From the NCBI GenBank assembly GCA_937928195.1, contig CALEYZ010000031.1, positions 1 through 8,872 on the forward strand: a DNA stretch of 8,872 nucleotides, in the 5' to 3' direction. Origin of the DNA: an uncultured Limnohabitans sp. Lineage in GTDB: Bacteria; Pseudomonadota; Gammaproteobacteria; Burkholderiales; Burkholderiaceae_C. Below the pieces are notes generated by a model. That model worked only from the letters and a program-made list of their open reading frames with translations, made no database searches and had not been told where the DNA came from. Position numbers and translations under genes: made by a program. This document shows positions 1-6,369 of the stretch, one piece after another (the stretch's first letter is position 1; every line of letters begins with the position of its first letter).

Positions 1-1206
1 CTGGACCCGGTGGACCTGATCGATGGCATCGAACTGGCGCCCTTGCTGGACAAGCGCACCACCGGCCTGCGCAAGCCCGAGACGGCGCCGCAAGTGCGCA
101 AGAACACGCAAAAAGAATTCCCCGAAGGCATTCCAGCCTACGGTGCCGATGCATTGCGCTTCACCTTCGCCGCCTTGGCCTCATTGGGTCGCAGCATCAA
201 CTTTGACAGCAAGCGCTGCGAAGGCTATCGCAACTTCTGCAACAAGCTGTGGAATGCCACACGTTTTGTGCTCATGAACTGCGAAGGCCAAGACTGCGGT
301 TTGAAGGAGCACACCAAAGCCGAATGCGCAGTGGGCGGCCCAGCGCATGGCTACATGAGCTTCAGCCAAGCCGATCGTTGGATTTCTTCCAAGATTCAGC
401 GCGTCGAAGCCGATGTGGCAAAAGGCTTTGCCGAGTACCGGTTGGACAACGTGGCCAATGCCATTTACGACTTTGTGTGGAACGAGTTCTGCGATTGGTA
501 CTTGGAAATTGCCAAAGTACAAATCAACACCGGCGATGTCTCACAGCAACGCGCCACACGTCGCACACTCATCCGCACACTCGAAACCATTCTGCGTTTG
601 ATTCACCCTATCACGCCGTTCATCTCAGAAGAGTTATGGCAAAAGGTGGCGCCTGTTGCGGGCCGAGCTGGCCCTTCCGTCAGCATTGCAGCCTACCCCG
701 TGTCACAACCTGAGCGCATTGACGAACAAGCCGAAGCCCATGTGGCCAAGCTCAAAACCTTGGTCGATGCTTGTCGCAATTTGCGAGGTGAGATGAGTGT
801 TTCTCCGGCCACCAGATTGCCTTTGTATGTGTTGGGCGATTCCGAGTTCATGAAATCAGCAGGCCCGGTGTTACAAGCCCTGGCCAAGTTGAACGAGGTC
901 AAAGTATTTGACAACGAGGCTGAGTGGACGAAAGCTGCTGCCGCAGCCCCCGTGGCGGTGGTGGGCGAAGCGCGCTTGTGCTTGTTCATGGAAGTGGACG
1001 TGGCCGCTGAAAAGATTCGCCTTAGCAAAGAGGTGGCCCGCTTAGAAGGCGAGATTGCCAAAGCCAACGGCAAGCTCAGCAACGAAGCCTTTGTGGCCAA
1101 AGCCCCACCCGCCGTGATTGACCAAGAACGCAAACGTGTGGCCGATTTTGAAGCCACACTTGCCAAAGTCAAATCCCAATTGGCGCAACTCAACACGGCA
1201 GCTTGA
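1..1206 (+). CDS. valS: Valyl-tRNA synthetase, C-terminal part (5' end outside window)
   Basis: Class Ia aminoacyl-tRNA synthetase that charges tRNA-Val in the cytoplasm. Only the last 401 codons are present. The reading frame is open from base 1 and its first residues, LDPVDLIDGI, are the stretch that normally follows the KMSKS loop, so the catalytic Rossmann fold lies upstream. What is visible: the end of the catalytic core with the family stretch YGADALRFTFAALAS and the N-F-D-x-K-R-x-E-G-Y-R-N-F-x-N-K-L-W-N segment; the helical anticodon-binding domain (HPITPFISEELW, about residue 202 of the fragment); and a C-terminal charged heptad-like tail of about 65 residues, matching the ValRS coiled-coil tRNA arm. 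The stop is TGA. galU follows after 26 bases on the same strand with no terminator between, so cotranscription is likely. Identification is secure. Confidence 0.97.
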   Translation: MDPVDLIDGIELAPLLDKRTTGLRKPETAPQVRKNTQKEFPEGIPAYGADALRFTFAALASLGRSINFDSKRCEGYRNFCNKLWNATRFVLMNCEGQDCGLKEHTKAECAVGGPAHGYMSFSQADRWISSKIQRVEADVAKGFAEYRLDNVANAIYDFVWNEFCDWYLEIAKVQINTGDVSQQRATRRTLIRTLETILRLIHPITPFISEELWQKVAPVAGRAGPSVSIAAYPVSQPERIDEQAEAHVAKLKTLVDACRNLRGEMSVSPATRLPLYVLGDSEFMKSAGPVLQALAKLNEVKVFDNEAEWTKAAAAAPVAVVGEARLCLFMEVDVAAEKIRLSKEVARLEGEIAKANGKLSNEAFVAKAPPAVIDQERKRVADFEATLAKVKSQLAQLNTAA

Positions 1207-1232
1207 TCGCCAACACAACGACAGGAACTCCA

Positions 1233-2120
1233 ATGTCCAACCAGCTCAGCATTCGAAAAGCCGTTTTTCCCGTGGCTGGTTTGGGCACGCGTTTCCTGCC
1301 GGCCACCAAAGCCGCACCGAAAGAGATGCTGCCGGTAGTGGACAAGCCGCTCATTCAATACGCCGTGGAAGAAGCCTATTCAGCAGGCGTGCGGCACATG
1401 ATCTTCGTCACAGGCCGCAGCAAACGCGCCATTGAAGACCATTTCGACACCGCTTACGAACTGGAAACAGAACTGGAAAGTGCGCACAAAGACGAGTTGT
1501 TGAAGCTGGTGCGCTCGGTCCAACCCGACGACATGGTCTGCGCCTATGTGCGCCAACCTCGCTCGCTGGGTTTAGGTCACGCGGTGTTGTGTGCCGAGGC
1601 CATGGTGGGTCGCGAACCTTTTGCGGTGCTGTTGGCCGATGACCTGATGGTGGGCCTCAAGGGTGGCCCTTCTGTTTTGGCACAAATGGTACAAGCTTAT
1701 GAACAACAAGGCCGCTCCATTTTGGCCGTCCAAGAAGTACCCCTTGAGCATGTCAAACGCTATGGCATTGTGGCGGGCGAATCGGCTGGCAAACAATTGA
1801 TTCGCGTTGAACAAATTGTAGAGAAACCCTCCCCTGAACAAGCTCCCTCGCGAATGGGCGTTGCGGGTCGTTACATCCTCACGCCAGGCATTTTTGATGA
1901 AATCAGAAACCAGCCAACCGGTGTGGGTGGTGAGATCCAGTTGACCGATGCCATTGCGCGTTTGAAATCTCGTGAAGCCGTGTACGCTTTTCAATATGAA
2001 GGTAAACGCTACGATTGCGGTAGCAAAGAAGGCTTCTTGGAAGCCACGGTGGAATTGGCTTTGGAACATCCTCAGGTGGGGACTTCTTTCAGAAATTATC
2101 TGAAGACGCTGAGCCTCTAA
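1233..2120 (+). CDS. galU: UTP--glucose-1-phosphate uridylyltransferase GalU
   Basis: Makes UDP-glucose from UTP and glucose-1-phosphate, the cytoplasmic precursor for LPS, exopolysaccharide and galactose metabolism. The protein is 295 residues, normal for bacterial GalU. Motifs: the nucleotidyltransferase signature with AGLGTRFLPATKAAPKEMLP at residues 15-34, LADD at 134-137 (metal/nucleotide region), VEKP at 196-199, GGEIQLTDAI at 232-241 and YDCGSKEGFLEA at 260-271. The ATG at 1233 is chosen because AGGAA (1223-1227) lies 5 bases before it and because the family begins close to the K-A-V-F-P-V-A-G segment. An in-frame TTG at 1203 would add ten unconserved residues and overlap valS. A hairpin terminator follows 20 bases after the stop. 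No anomaly seen. Confidence 0.97.
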   Translation: MSNQLSIRKAVFPVAGLGTRFLPATKAAPKEMLPVVDKPLIQYAVEEAYSAGVRHMIFVTGRSKRAIEDHFDTAYELETELESAHKDELLKLVRSVQPDDMVCAYVRQPRSLGLGHAVLCAEAMVGREPFAVLLADDLMVGLKGGPSVLAQMVQAYEQQGRSILAVQEVPLEHVKRYGIVAGESAGKQLIRVEQIVEKPSPEQAPSRMGVAGRYILTPGIFDEIRNQPTGVGGEIQLTDAIARLKSREAVYAFQYEGKRYDCGSKEGFLEATVELALEHPQVGTSFRNYLKTLSL

Positions 2121-2140
2121 GGCGCGAATTCACCCCTCTC

Positions 2141-2167
2141 AAAAGCTTCACGGTGTGAAGCTTTTTT
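2141..2167. terminator. Rho-independent terminator, probably bidirectional
   Basis: An 11-bp perfect inverted repeat (2141-2151 with 2155-2165) encloses a 3-base loop GGT. On the plus strand the stem runs into six T residues (2162-2167), a good terminator for galU. On the minus strand the same hairpin ends in TTTTGAGAGG, a weaker U-tract, for the converging cysM-Nudix-tusA-like operon that stops at 2172. It is the only hairpin between the two convergent units. Confidence 0.88.
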
Positions 2168-2171
2168 AATT

Positions 2172-2405
2172 TCAGCGACGTTTCATCCAAATCAAAAAGC
2201 GCTCGCCTTCTGTGACCTGCGCCAGGAGCTCGTTGCCCGTTTGTCTGGCAAAGGCCTCAAAGTCTCGAAGTGCTCCCGGATCTGTGGCCAGCACTTTCAG
2301 AACTTGGCCCGAGGTCATGGCGGTTAAAGATTTCTTGGCTTTCAAGATCGGCAATGGGCAATTCAAACCGCAAGTGTCCAATTCAATGTCAAAGGCGAGG
2401 CTCAT
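2172..2405 (-). CDS. TusA/SirA-family sulfur carrier protein
   Basis: A 77-residue protein of the TusA fold, whose members carry persulfide sulfur on a conserved cysteine in relay reactions (tRNA thiolation, molybdenum cofactor, sulfur oxidation). The N-terminal signature D-x-C-G-L-N-C-P-L-P-I-L-K has the catalytic Cys at residue 16 in the C-P-x-P motif. There is a second cysteine at residue 12, where many relatives have another residue. The central A-T-D-P-G-A and the C-terminal F-L-I-W-M-K strand fit the family. Length is typical. The start is set by GGAG five bases upstream of the ATG. It is the last gene of a minus-strand operon, 33 bases after the Nudix gene. Whether it is TusA proper or one of the TusA-like paralogs (YeeD type) cannot be decided from sequence, so no symbol is given. 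Confidence 0.9.
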   Translation of the reverse strand: MSLAFDIELDTCGLNCPLPILKAKKSLTAMTSGQVLKVLATDPGALRDFEAFARQTGNELLAQVTEGERFLIWMKRR

Positions 2406-2438
2406 GGTGACTCCAAAATAGCGGTGCAGGTTGGCGAC

Positions 2439-2987
2439 TCAGTCTGCCGAACGACCTTGCGCATCACGTTCTTCCCACGTCATGAATTTGGGCTCAATGC
2501 CTTGCGTTCGCAACCAGTCACCCAGCGCATAGCCCGTGCCTGCAGGCCAGCAAACCAAGTCTTCAAAATTGAACATCTTGTATTCAACCAACTCTGGCGA
2601 CAATTGAACGGTGCCCGATGCCACCGCATGGTAGGCAATGATGACTTGGTTCATGCGCTGGAAGTCATAAACGCCAATGAGTTTCAGCGCACTGACTTGC
2701 AGGTTGGTTTCTTCTGCAATTTCACGCGCAATGCCCTCTTCGGGTGTTTCACCGGCTTCCATGAAGCCAGTAATCAGTGCAAATTTCCGACCTGACCAAG
2801 CCGCATTGCGGGCCAACAAAATTTGATTGCCCACTTGCACAATGCCTGCCAACACAGGCGTGGGATTGTTCCAATGGGTAAAGTCACATTGCGTGCAGCG
2901 CAAGCGCAGTTTTTCGCCACCATCTTCCATTTGTGGCAACCAAGCCAGTGGGGCGCCACAACAAGGGCAGAAGCGGTATTCGGTCAT
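2439..2987 (-). CDS. Zinc-ribbon Nudix hydrolase
   Basis: A 182-residue protein with two parts. Residues 7-34 form a zinc ribbon (Cys7, Cys10 and Cys31, Cys34, with an extra Cys9). Residues 45 onward form a Nudix domain whose box spans 74-96 (GFMEAGE, then RE at 88-89 and EE at 92-93). These acidic residues bind the divalent metal that hydrolyses nucleoside-diphosphate-X substrates. The consensus Gly after the EE pair is Asn95. The zinc ribbon before the Nudix fold recalls NADH pyrophosphatase NudC, but the SQPWPFPxS motif that marks that specificity is absent, so the substrate is unknown. The ATG overlaps the cysM stop as ATGA, and GGAG lies ten bases upstream inside cysM, implying translational coupling. 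Family certain, substrate not. Confidence 0.92.
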   Translation of the reverse strand: MTEYRFCPCCGAPLAWLPQMEDGGEKLRLRCTQCDFTHWNNPTPVLAGIVQVGNQILLARNAAWSGRKFALITGFMEAGETPEEGIAREIAEETNLQVSALKLIGVYDFQRMNQVIIAYHAVASGTVQLSPELVEYKMFNFEDLVCWPAGTGYALGDWLRTQGIEPKFMTWEERDAQGRSAD

Positions 2988-3886
2988 GCTGGGAAAACTC
3001 CAGTTGAAAGGTAACGATCACCACGATCGCAGACGATGAAAACGATGGTGGCATTGGCTTCGCGTGCAGCAATTTGTTGCGCCACCCAACAGGCACCTGC
3101 GGCAGAGATACCGGCAAACAGTCCCTCTTCACGCGCCAATTGACGGCAAGTGTCTTCAGCGTCGTCTTGACTCACATAGATCAGCTCGTCCACGTTGCTT
3201 GGGTTGTAAATTTTGGGCAAGTATTCCTCAGGCCATTTCCGTATACCTGGAATGCGCGAGCCTTCACTGGGTTGCGCCCCCACAATTTGAATTGTGGGAT
3301 TCTTTTCCTTCAAAAACTGAGACACGCCAGTGATGGTTCCCGTGGTGCCCATGGCGCTCACGAAATGCGTGATGCGACCTTCAGTTTGCGCCCACAGTTC
3401 AGGGCCCGTGGTTTCGTAATGAATGCGCGGATTGTCAGGATTGGAAAACTGATCGAGGATGCGTCCCTTGCCTTGTGCTGCCATGTTGTCAGCCAAATCA
3501 CGGGCGTACTCCATGCCGCCGCTTTTAGGCGTCAGGATCAGTTCGGCGCCAAAGGCCTTCATGGTTTGGGCGCGCTCAATCGACAAGTCTTCGGGCATGA
3601 TCAAAATCATGCGATAGCCCTTGATGGCGGCGGCCATGGCCAACGCAATGCCGGTGTTGCCCGATGTGGCCTCAATGAGCGTATCGCCTGGCTTGATTTC
3701 GCCTCGCTCTTCTGCGCGCTTGATCATGGACAAGGCCGGACGGTCTTTGACCGAGCCAGCGGGGTTGTTACCTTCCAACTTGCCCAAAATGACATTGCCT
3801 TTGGGCGCCATCAGCTCCGCTGACATGCGCTGCAATCTCACCAAGGGGGTGTTGCCAATGGATTCATCTAGGGTTGGATACGTCAT
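2984..3886 (-). CDS. cysM: Cysteine synthase B (O-acetylserine sulfhydrylase) CysM
   Basis: PLP enzyme that makes L-cysteine, or S-sulfocysteine when thiosulfate is the donor, from O-acetyl-L-serine in the cytoplasm. The protein is 300 residues, close to E. coli CysM. Motifs: EGNNPAGSVKDR with the PLP lysine at residue 47; EATSGNTG at 72-79 binding the substrate carboxylate; the phosphate-cradle GTTGT at 180-184; the segment R-K-W-P-E-E-Y-L-P-K-I at 216-226, which favours CysM over CysK; and CDRGDRYLST at 286-295. The ATG at 3886 (M-T-Y-P-T-L) is chosen from family length. An in-frame ATG at 3973 would add 29 residues that resemble no CysM terminus and would run across the divergent gene's start. 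AAGGA lies ten bases upstream. It is the first gene of the operon with the Nudix and TusA-like genes. Confidence 0.95.
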   Translation of the reverse strand: MTYPTLDESIGNTPLVRLQRMSAELMAPKGNVILGKLEGNNPAGSVKDRPALSMIKRAEERGEIKPGDTLIEATSGNTGIALAMAAAIKGYRMILIMPEDLSIERAQTMKAFGAELILTPKSGGMEYARDLADNMAAQGKGRILDQFSNPDNPRIHYETTGPELWAQTEGRITHFVSAMGTTGTITGVSQFLKEKNPTIQIVGAQPSEGSRIPGIRKWPEEYLPKIYNPSNVDELIYVSQDDAEDTCRQLAREEGLFAGISAAGACWVAQQIAAREANATIVFIVCDRGDRYLSTGVFPA

Positions 3887-3892
3887 GCCCGC

Positions 3893-3922
3893 ATTATCCT
3901 TCGAACAAAGAGGTCTTGTCAT
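3893..3922 (-). promoter_or_regulatory. Candidate sigma-70 promoter for the cysM operon
   Basis: On the minus strand, ATGACA (3917-3922, five of six to TTGACA) is followed after 18 bases by GATAAT (3893-3898, five of six to TATAAT). Only six bases separate the -10 from the cysM ATG, so a start point at the usual distance would fall on the A of the ATG and give a leaderless message. The match is good but the spacing is unusual; the true promoter may be elsewhere in the 85-base divergent gap. Confidence 0.45.
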
Positions 3923-3971
3923 TTCGTCAGAATCAGGCCTGCCCCATGACCGTATCAATGAAAGAAGCCCC

Positions 3972-4337
3972 ATGCCACGTCACATTTTGAATGAATCTCA
4001 GATTCACCCCGCCATACAGGCGGTCATTGCAAATCATCAACGCGAAGTGGTCGAGGACGTACAGGCAGCCATTGCTGACCACCGCGTTGTGGTAGTCGGT
4101 ATGCGCCAAAACCCCGTGTGCAAAGCCGTCCAAAAACGCTTAACCGCCGCCAACATTCATTACCACCTGATGGAATACGGCAGCTACTTCAGTCAATGGC
4201 GCAAACGCAATGCACTTAAATTATGGACAGGCTGGCCCACATTCCCCATGGTCTTTGTCGACGGTGTGCTGGTGGGTGGCGACAGCGATGTCAAAAACTT
4301 GATCGAAGCGGGACAGCTGTCATCAGAACGACTATGA
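3972..4337 (+). CDS. Noncanonical glutaredoxin-fold protein (NPVC site)
   Basis: A 121-residue protein with a glutaredoxin-like domain at about residues 36-115, preceded by a 35-residue helical leader. The strand V-V-V-V-G (39-43) leads to N-P-V-C at 47-50. The following helix K-A-V-Q-K-R-L-T-A-A-N-I-H-Y has the same spacing as after C-P-Y-C in glutaredoxins. Further on are W-P-T-F-P at 88-92 with the cis-proline, and V-F-V-D-G-V-L-V-G-G-D-S-D at 94-106, the glutathione-contacting region. On this alignment the nucleophilic first cysteine is Asn47 and only the second, Cys50, remains, so ordinary disulfide reductase chemistry is doubtful. The ATG at 3972 has a weak AAGAAG upstream; an in-frame ATG at 3888 would overlap the cysM promoter region. 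It is divergent from cysM and overlaps the antiporter tail-to-tail by six bases. The fold call is firm; the role is unknown. Confidence 0.85.
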   Translation: MPRHILNESQIHPAIQAVIANHQREVVEDVQAAIADHRVVVVGMRQNPVCKAVQKRLTAANIHYHLMEYGSYFSQWRKRNALKLWTGWPTFPMVFVDGVLVGGDSDVKNLIEAGQLSSERL

Positions 4338-6086
4338 ATGCGTATCGGGTGGCTCTTCGTCGCCCGCGTCAAAATCTCTGAGCAAATCATAGCGCTGACT
4401 GCGCTGATCTTGCACCATCCGAATCACACGCTTCATGGGCACCCCCACCAGCGCCAACGCATGGGTGGCCAACATCAATGAACCTTCAATGGTCTCGGGC
4501 ACCACTTCTGTGGCACCTGCGGCCTGGAACTTGTCCAAATCTCGGTCGTCTTGGGTTCGCACAACCACCGGCACTTGCGGCGCATGCTCACGCGTCAGAC
4601 CCACCACCTTCAATGACGACGCATTGTCAAGGTAAGTCACCACCACCGCACTGGCCCTGGCCAAACCGACGGCCATCAGGGCTTGCAAGCGTGCCGCATC
4701 GCCATAGGCCACCTTCTCGCCCATCGCGATGGCACGACTCACTCGATCGGGATCAAGGTCCAAAGCCATGTACGGAATCTTTTGCGCCTTCAACAACTTG
4801 GCCAAGTTTTGGCCACACCGACCATAGCCACAAATGATGACGTGCTTTTCAGTGCTGATGCTCTTCTGTGCAATTTGCGTCATTTCCAAAGACTGCTGCA
4901 ACCAATCGCTTGCCGCCCATTTCATAACCCACTGATTGGCATTCATGATGATGAAAGGCGTGGCCAACATCGACAAGACCATGCTGGCCAACACTGGGTT
5001 GAACCACGCGGCGGGTATCAGCTGATTTTGATTCCCCAGTGTGAGCAACACAAAACCAAATTCACCTGCTTGTGCCAAATACAAACCCGTCCGCAACGAA
5101 ATGCCCTCCGTGGCACCACTCAGGCGTGTCAAGGCAGCAATGAGCACGAATTTAAATGCCACTGGCACGGTCACCAACAGCAAAACGAATGCCCAGCGGT
5201 CCCACACAATGTGCCAATCGAGCATCATGCCAATGGTGATGAAAAACAAACCCAACAACACATCGTGAAACGGCTTGATGTCTGTTTCCACTTGGTGCTT
5301 GAATTCAGTCTCCGAAATAAGCATGCCTGCCACAAAGGCGCCCAGCGCCAAACTGAGTCCAGCCATTTCAGTCAACCAAGCCAGACCCAGCGTGCTTAAC
5401 AAAATGTTCAGCATGAAAAGTTCTTGACTTTGGCGGCGCGCCACCAACATCAGCCACCAATGCATCACACGCTGACCACCCGTGAGCAGCAAGGTCAGCA
5501 GCACGGCCGCTTTGACGGCTGCCAACAATAAGGATGTGGCCATTTGCTCGGGCGGCGAGCCAAGCGCTGGAATGAGCACCAGCAAAGGCACCACAGCCAA
5601 ATCTTGAAACAACAAGACCCCCACCACGCGTTTGCCATGCTCAGAATCAAGTTCCAAGCGATCGACCATCATCTTGATCACAATGGCTGTGCTGCTCATG
5701 GCCAAGGCACCAGAAAGCGCCAATGCGGTTTGCCAACTCATGTGCCAAAGGCTTGGCGCCATGACGCTTAAAAACAAGGACCCTAAGGTGACGCACACCA
5801 TGGTGAGAATCACCTGCATGGAGCCCAAACCAAATACATGACGTCGCATGGCCTTGAGCTTGTGCAGATTGAACTCCAAGCCAATGACAAACATCAGAAA
5901 CACCACGCCAAATTCCGCCAAATGACGAATGCCTTCTGAGTTTTGGGCCAGCGCCAAGGCATTGGGTCCGATGAGCACGCCCACCACCAAATAACCCAAC
6001 ATGGGCGGCAGCCTCAAGAACCGACAGGTCACCACCCCCAGCACAGCAGCCAGCAAATAAAGCAGCGTTAATTCAAGAGAGCTCAT
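4332..6086 (-). CDS. CPA2-family (Kef/YbaL-type) monovalent cation:proton antiporter with RCK domain
   Basis: An inner-membrane protein of 584 residues. The N-terminal two thirds (about 1-385) are hydrophobic, with roughly twelve spans of the Na+/H+ exchanger fold. They carry G-Y-L-V-V-G-V-L-I-G-P-N at 31-42, F-M-F-V-I-G-L-E-F near 64-72 and the family L-F-Q-D-L-A-V-V-P at 159-167, with the ion-site Gln161-Asp162 pair. The C-terminal RCK/TrkA-N domain starts near 414 with the Rossmann motif GYGRCG (420-425), then L-D-L-D-P-D (442-447) and Y-G-D-A (461-464). This domain gates the channel in response to nucleotide or ligand. No separate TrkA-C domain is seen; the chain ends in an acidic tail. 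There is no kefF/kefG-type partner nearby, so glutathione gating as in KefB/KefC is unproven. AGGA and GAGG precede the ATG. It exports K+ or Na+ in exchange for protons by family inference. Confidence 0.92.
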   Translation of the reverse strand: MSSLELTLLYLLAAVLGVVTCRFLRLPPMLGYLVVGVLIGPNALALAQNSEGIRHLAEFGVVFLMFVIGLEFNLHKLKAMRRHVFGLGSMQVILTMVCVTLGSLFLSVMAPSLWHMSWQTALALSGALAMSSTAIVIKMMVDRLELDSEHGKRVVGVLLFQDLAVVPLLVLIPALGSPPEQMATSLLLAAVKAAVLLTLLLTGGQRVMHWWLMLVARRQSQELFMLNILLSTLGLAWLTEMAGLSLALGAFVAGMLISETEFKHQVETDIKPFHDVLLGLFFITIGMMLDWHIVWDRWAFVLLLVTVPVAFKFVLIAALTRLSGATEGISLRTGLYLAQAGEFGFVLLTLGNQNQLIPAAWFNPVLASMVLSMLATPFIIMNANQWVMKWAASDWLQQSLEMTQIAQKSISTEKHVIICGYGRCGQNLAKLLKAQKIPYMALDLDPDRVSRAIAMGEKVAYGDAARLQALMAVGLARASAVVVTYLDNASSLKVVGLTREHAPQVPVVVRTQDDRDLDKFQAAGATEVVPETIEGSLMLATHALALVGVPMKRVIRMVQDQRSQRYDLLRDFDAGDEEPPDTHS

Positions 6087-6105
6087 CCCTCTATCCTATC
6101 CAATT

Positions 6106-6126
6106 GATATATCTTTGATAAATATC
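6106..6126. repeat. Two adjacent short dyads in the divergent promoter region
   Basis: GATATATC (6106-6113) is a perfect palindrome, and GATAAATATC (6117-6126) is the same GATA...TATC dyad opened by two bases. TTT separates them, so the centres lie 12 bases apart. They sit in the 97-base gap between the antiporter gene and the small membrane protein gene, over the antiporter's likely -10. They could be operator half-sites, or simply AT-rich promoter sequence. Confidence 0.4.
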
Positions 6127-6134
6127 CGCCTCAA
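6106..6134 (-). promoter_or_regulatory. Weak candidate promoter for the antiporter gene
   Basis: On the minus strand, TTGAGG (6129-6134) and TATATC (6106-6111) are 17 bases apart, each matching four of six consensus positions. The expected start point near 6099 leaves a leader of about 13 bases carrying AGGATAGAGGG just before the ATG at 6086. It overlaps the paired dyads at 6106-6126. Confidence 0.35.
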
Positions 6135-6135
6135 A

Positions 6136-6164
6136 TCGAAAGGAATTGCTTTCTCCACCATAAT
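6136..6164 (+). promoter_or_regulatory. Weak candidate promoter for the small membrane protein-esterase pair
   Basis: TCGAAA (6136-6141, four of six) and CATAAT (6159-6164, five of six) are separated by 17 bases. The expected start near 6171 leaves a very short leader that still contains the GGGAG ribosome site at 6173-6177. Confidence 0.35.
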
Positions 6165-6183
6165 GAAATTTTGGGAGAAAGCC

Positions 6184-6369
6184 ATGTTTCAAGTTGTCGT
6201 GCAATCTGCCATTCGCAACTTAAAGTCCAGACTCAAGCTGCCACCGCCGCCCTCAGTCAATGACGCTTCAGACAAACCACCTGAAAAAGACAAAACAGGC
6301 TTTATCTTGATCATTTTTTTGATGGCCTCTGTGTTTTTGTTATTTGTCTTTGGCAACATCGGCAAATGA
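6184..6369 (+). CDS. Small single-span membrane protein, function unknown
   Basis: A 61-residue protein not recognised as any named family. It has a basic N-terminus (R-N-L-K-S-R-L-K at 11-18), a proline-rich and charged linker (P-P-P-P at 20-23, then a Lys/Glu/Asp-rich run to 38), and one hydrophobic segment at about 40-57 (rich in Ile, Leu, Phe, Val), ending four residues later. The layout suggests a tail-anchored inner-membrane protein with its N-terminus in the cytoplasm. The ATG at 6184 is chosen because GGGAG lies six bases before it; in-frame starts at 6115 (TTG) and 6163 (ATG) have no ribosome site. Its TGA overlaps the esterase ATG as ATGA, which argues strongly that it is a translated gene coupled to the esterase. 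Confidence 0.72.
   Translation: MFQVVVQSAIRNLKSRLKLPPPPSVNDASDKPPEKDKTGFILIIFLMASVFLLFVFGNIGK

Noticed and set aside
1572..2069. A minus-strand open frame (165 codons) opposite galU.
   Set aside because: It lies entirely within galU and shows no domain; it is a shadow of the real reading frame.
3888..3971. An N-terminal extension of the glutaredoxin-like protein from the in-frame ATG at 3888, and of CysM from 3973.
   Set aside because: Both would cross the 85-base divergent gap, neither adds family-like sequence, and internal starts fit the expected lengths.
4683..5399. A long plus-strand open frame (238 codons) opposite the antiporter gene.
   Set aside because: It is antisense to a well-supported coding region, rich in His, Gln and Cys as such shadows are, and has no recognisable domain or ribosome site.
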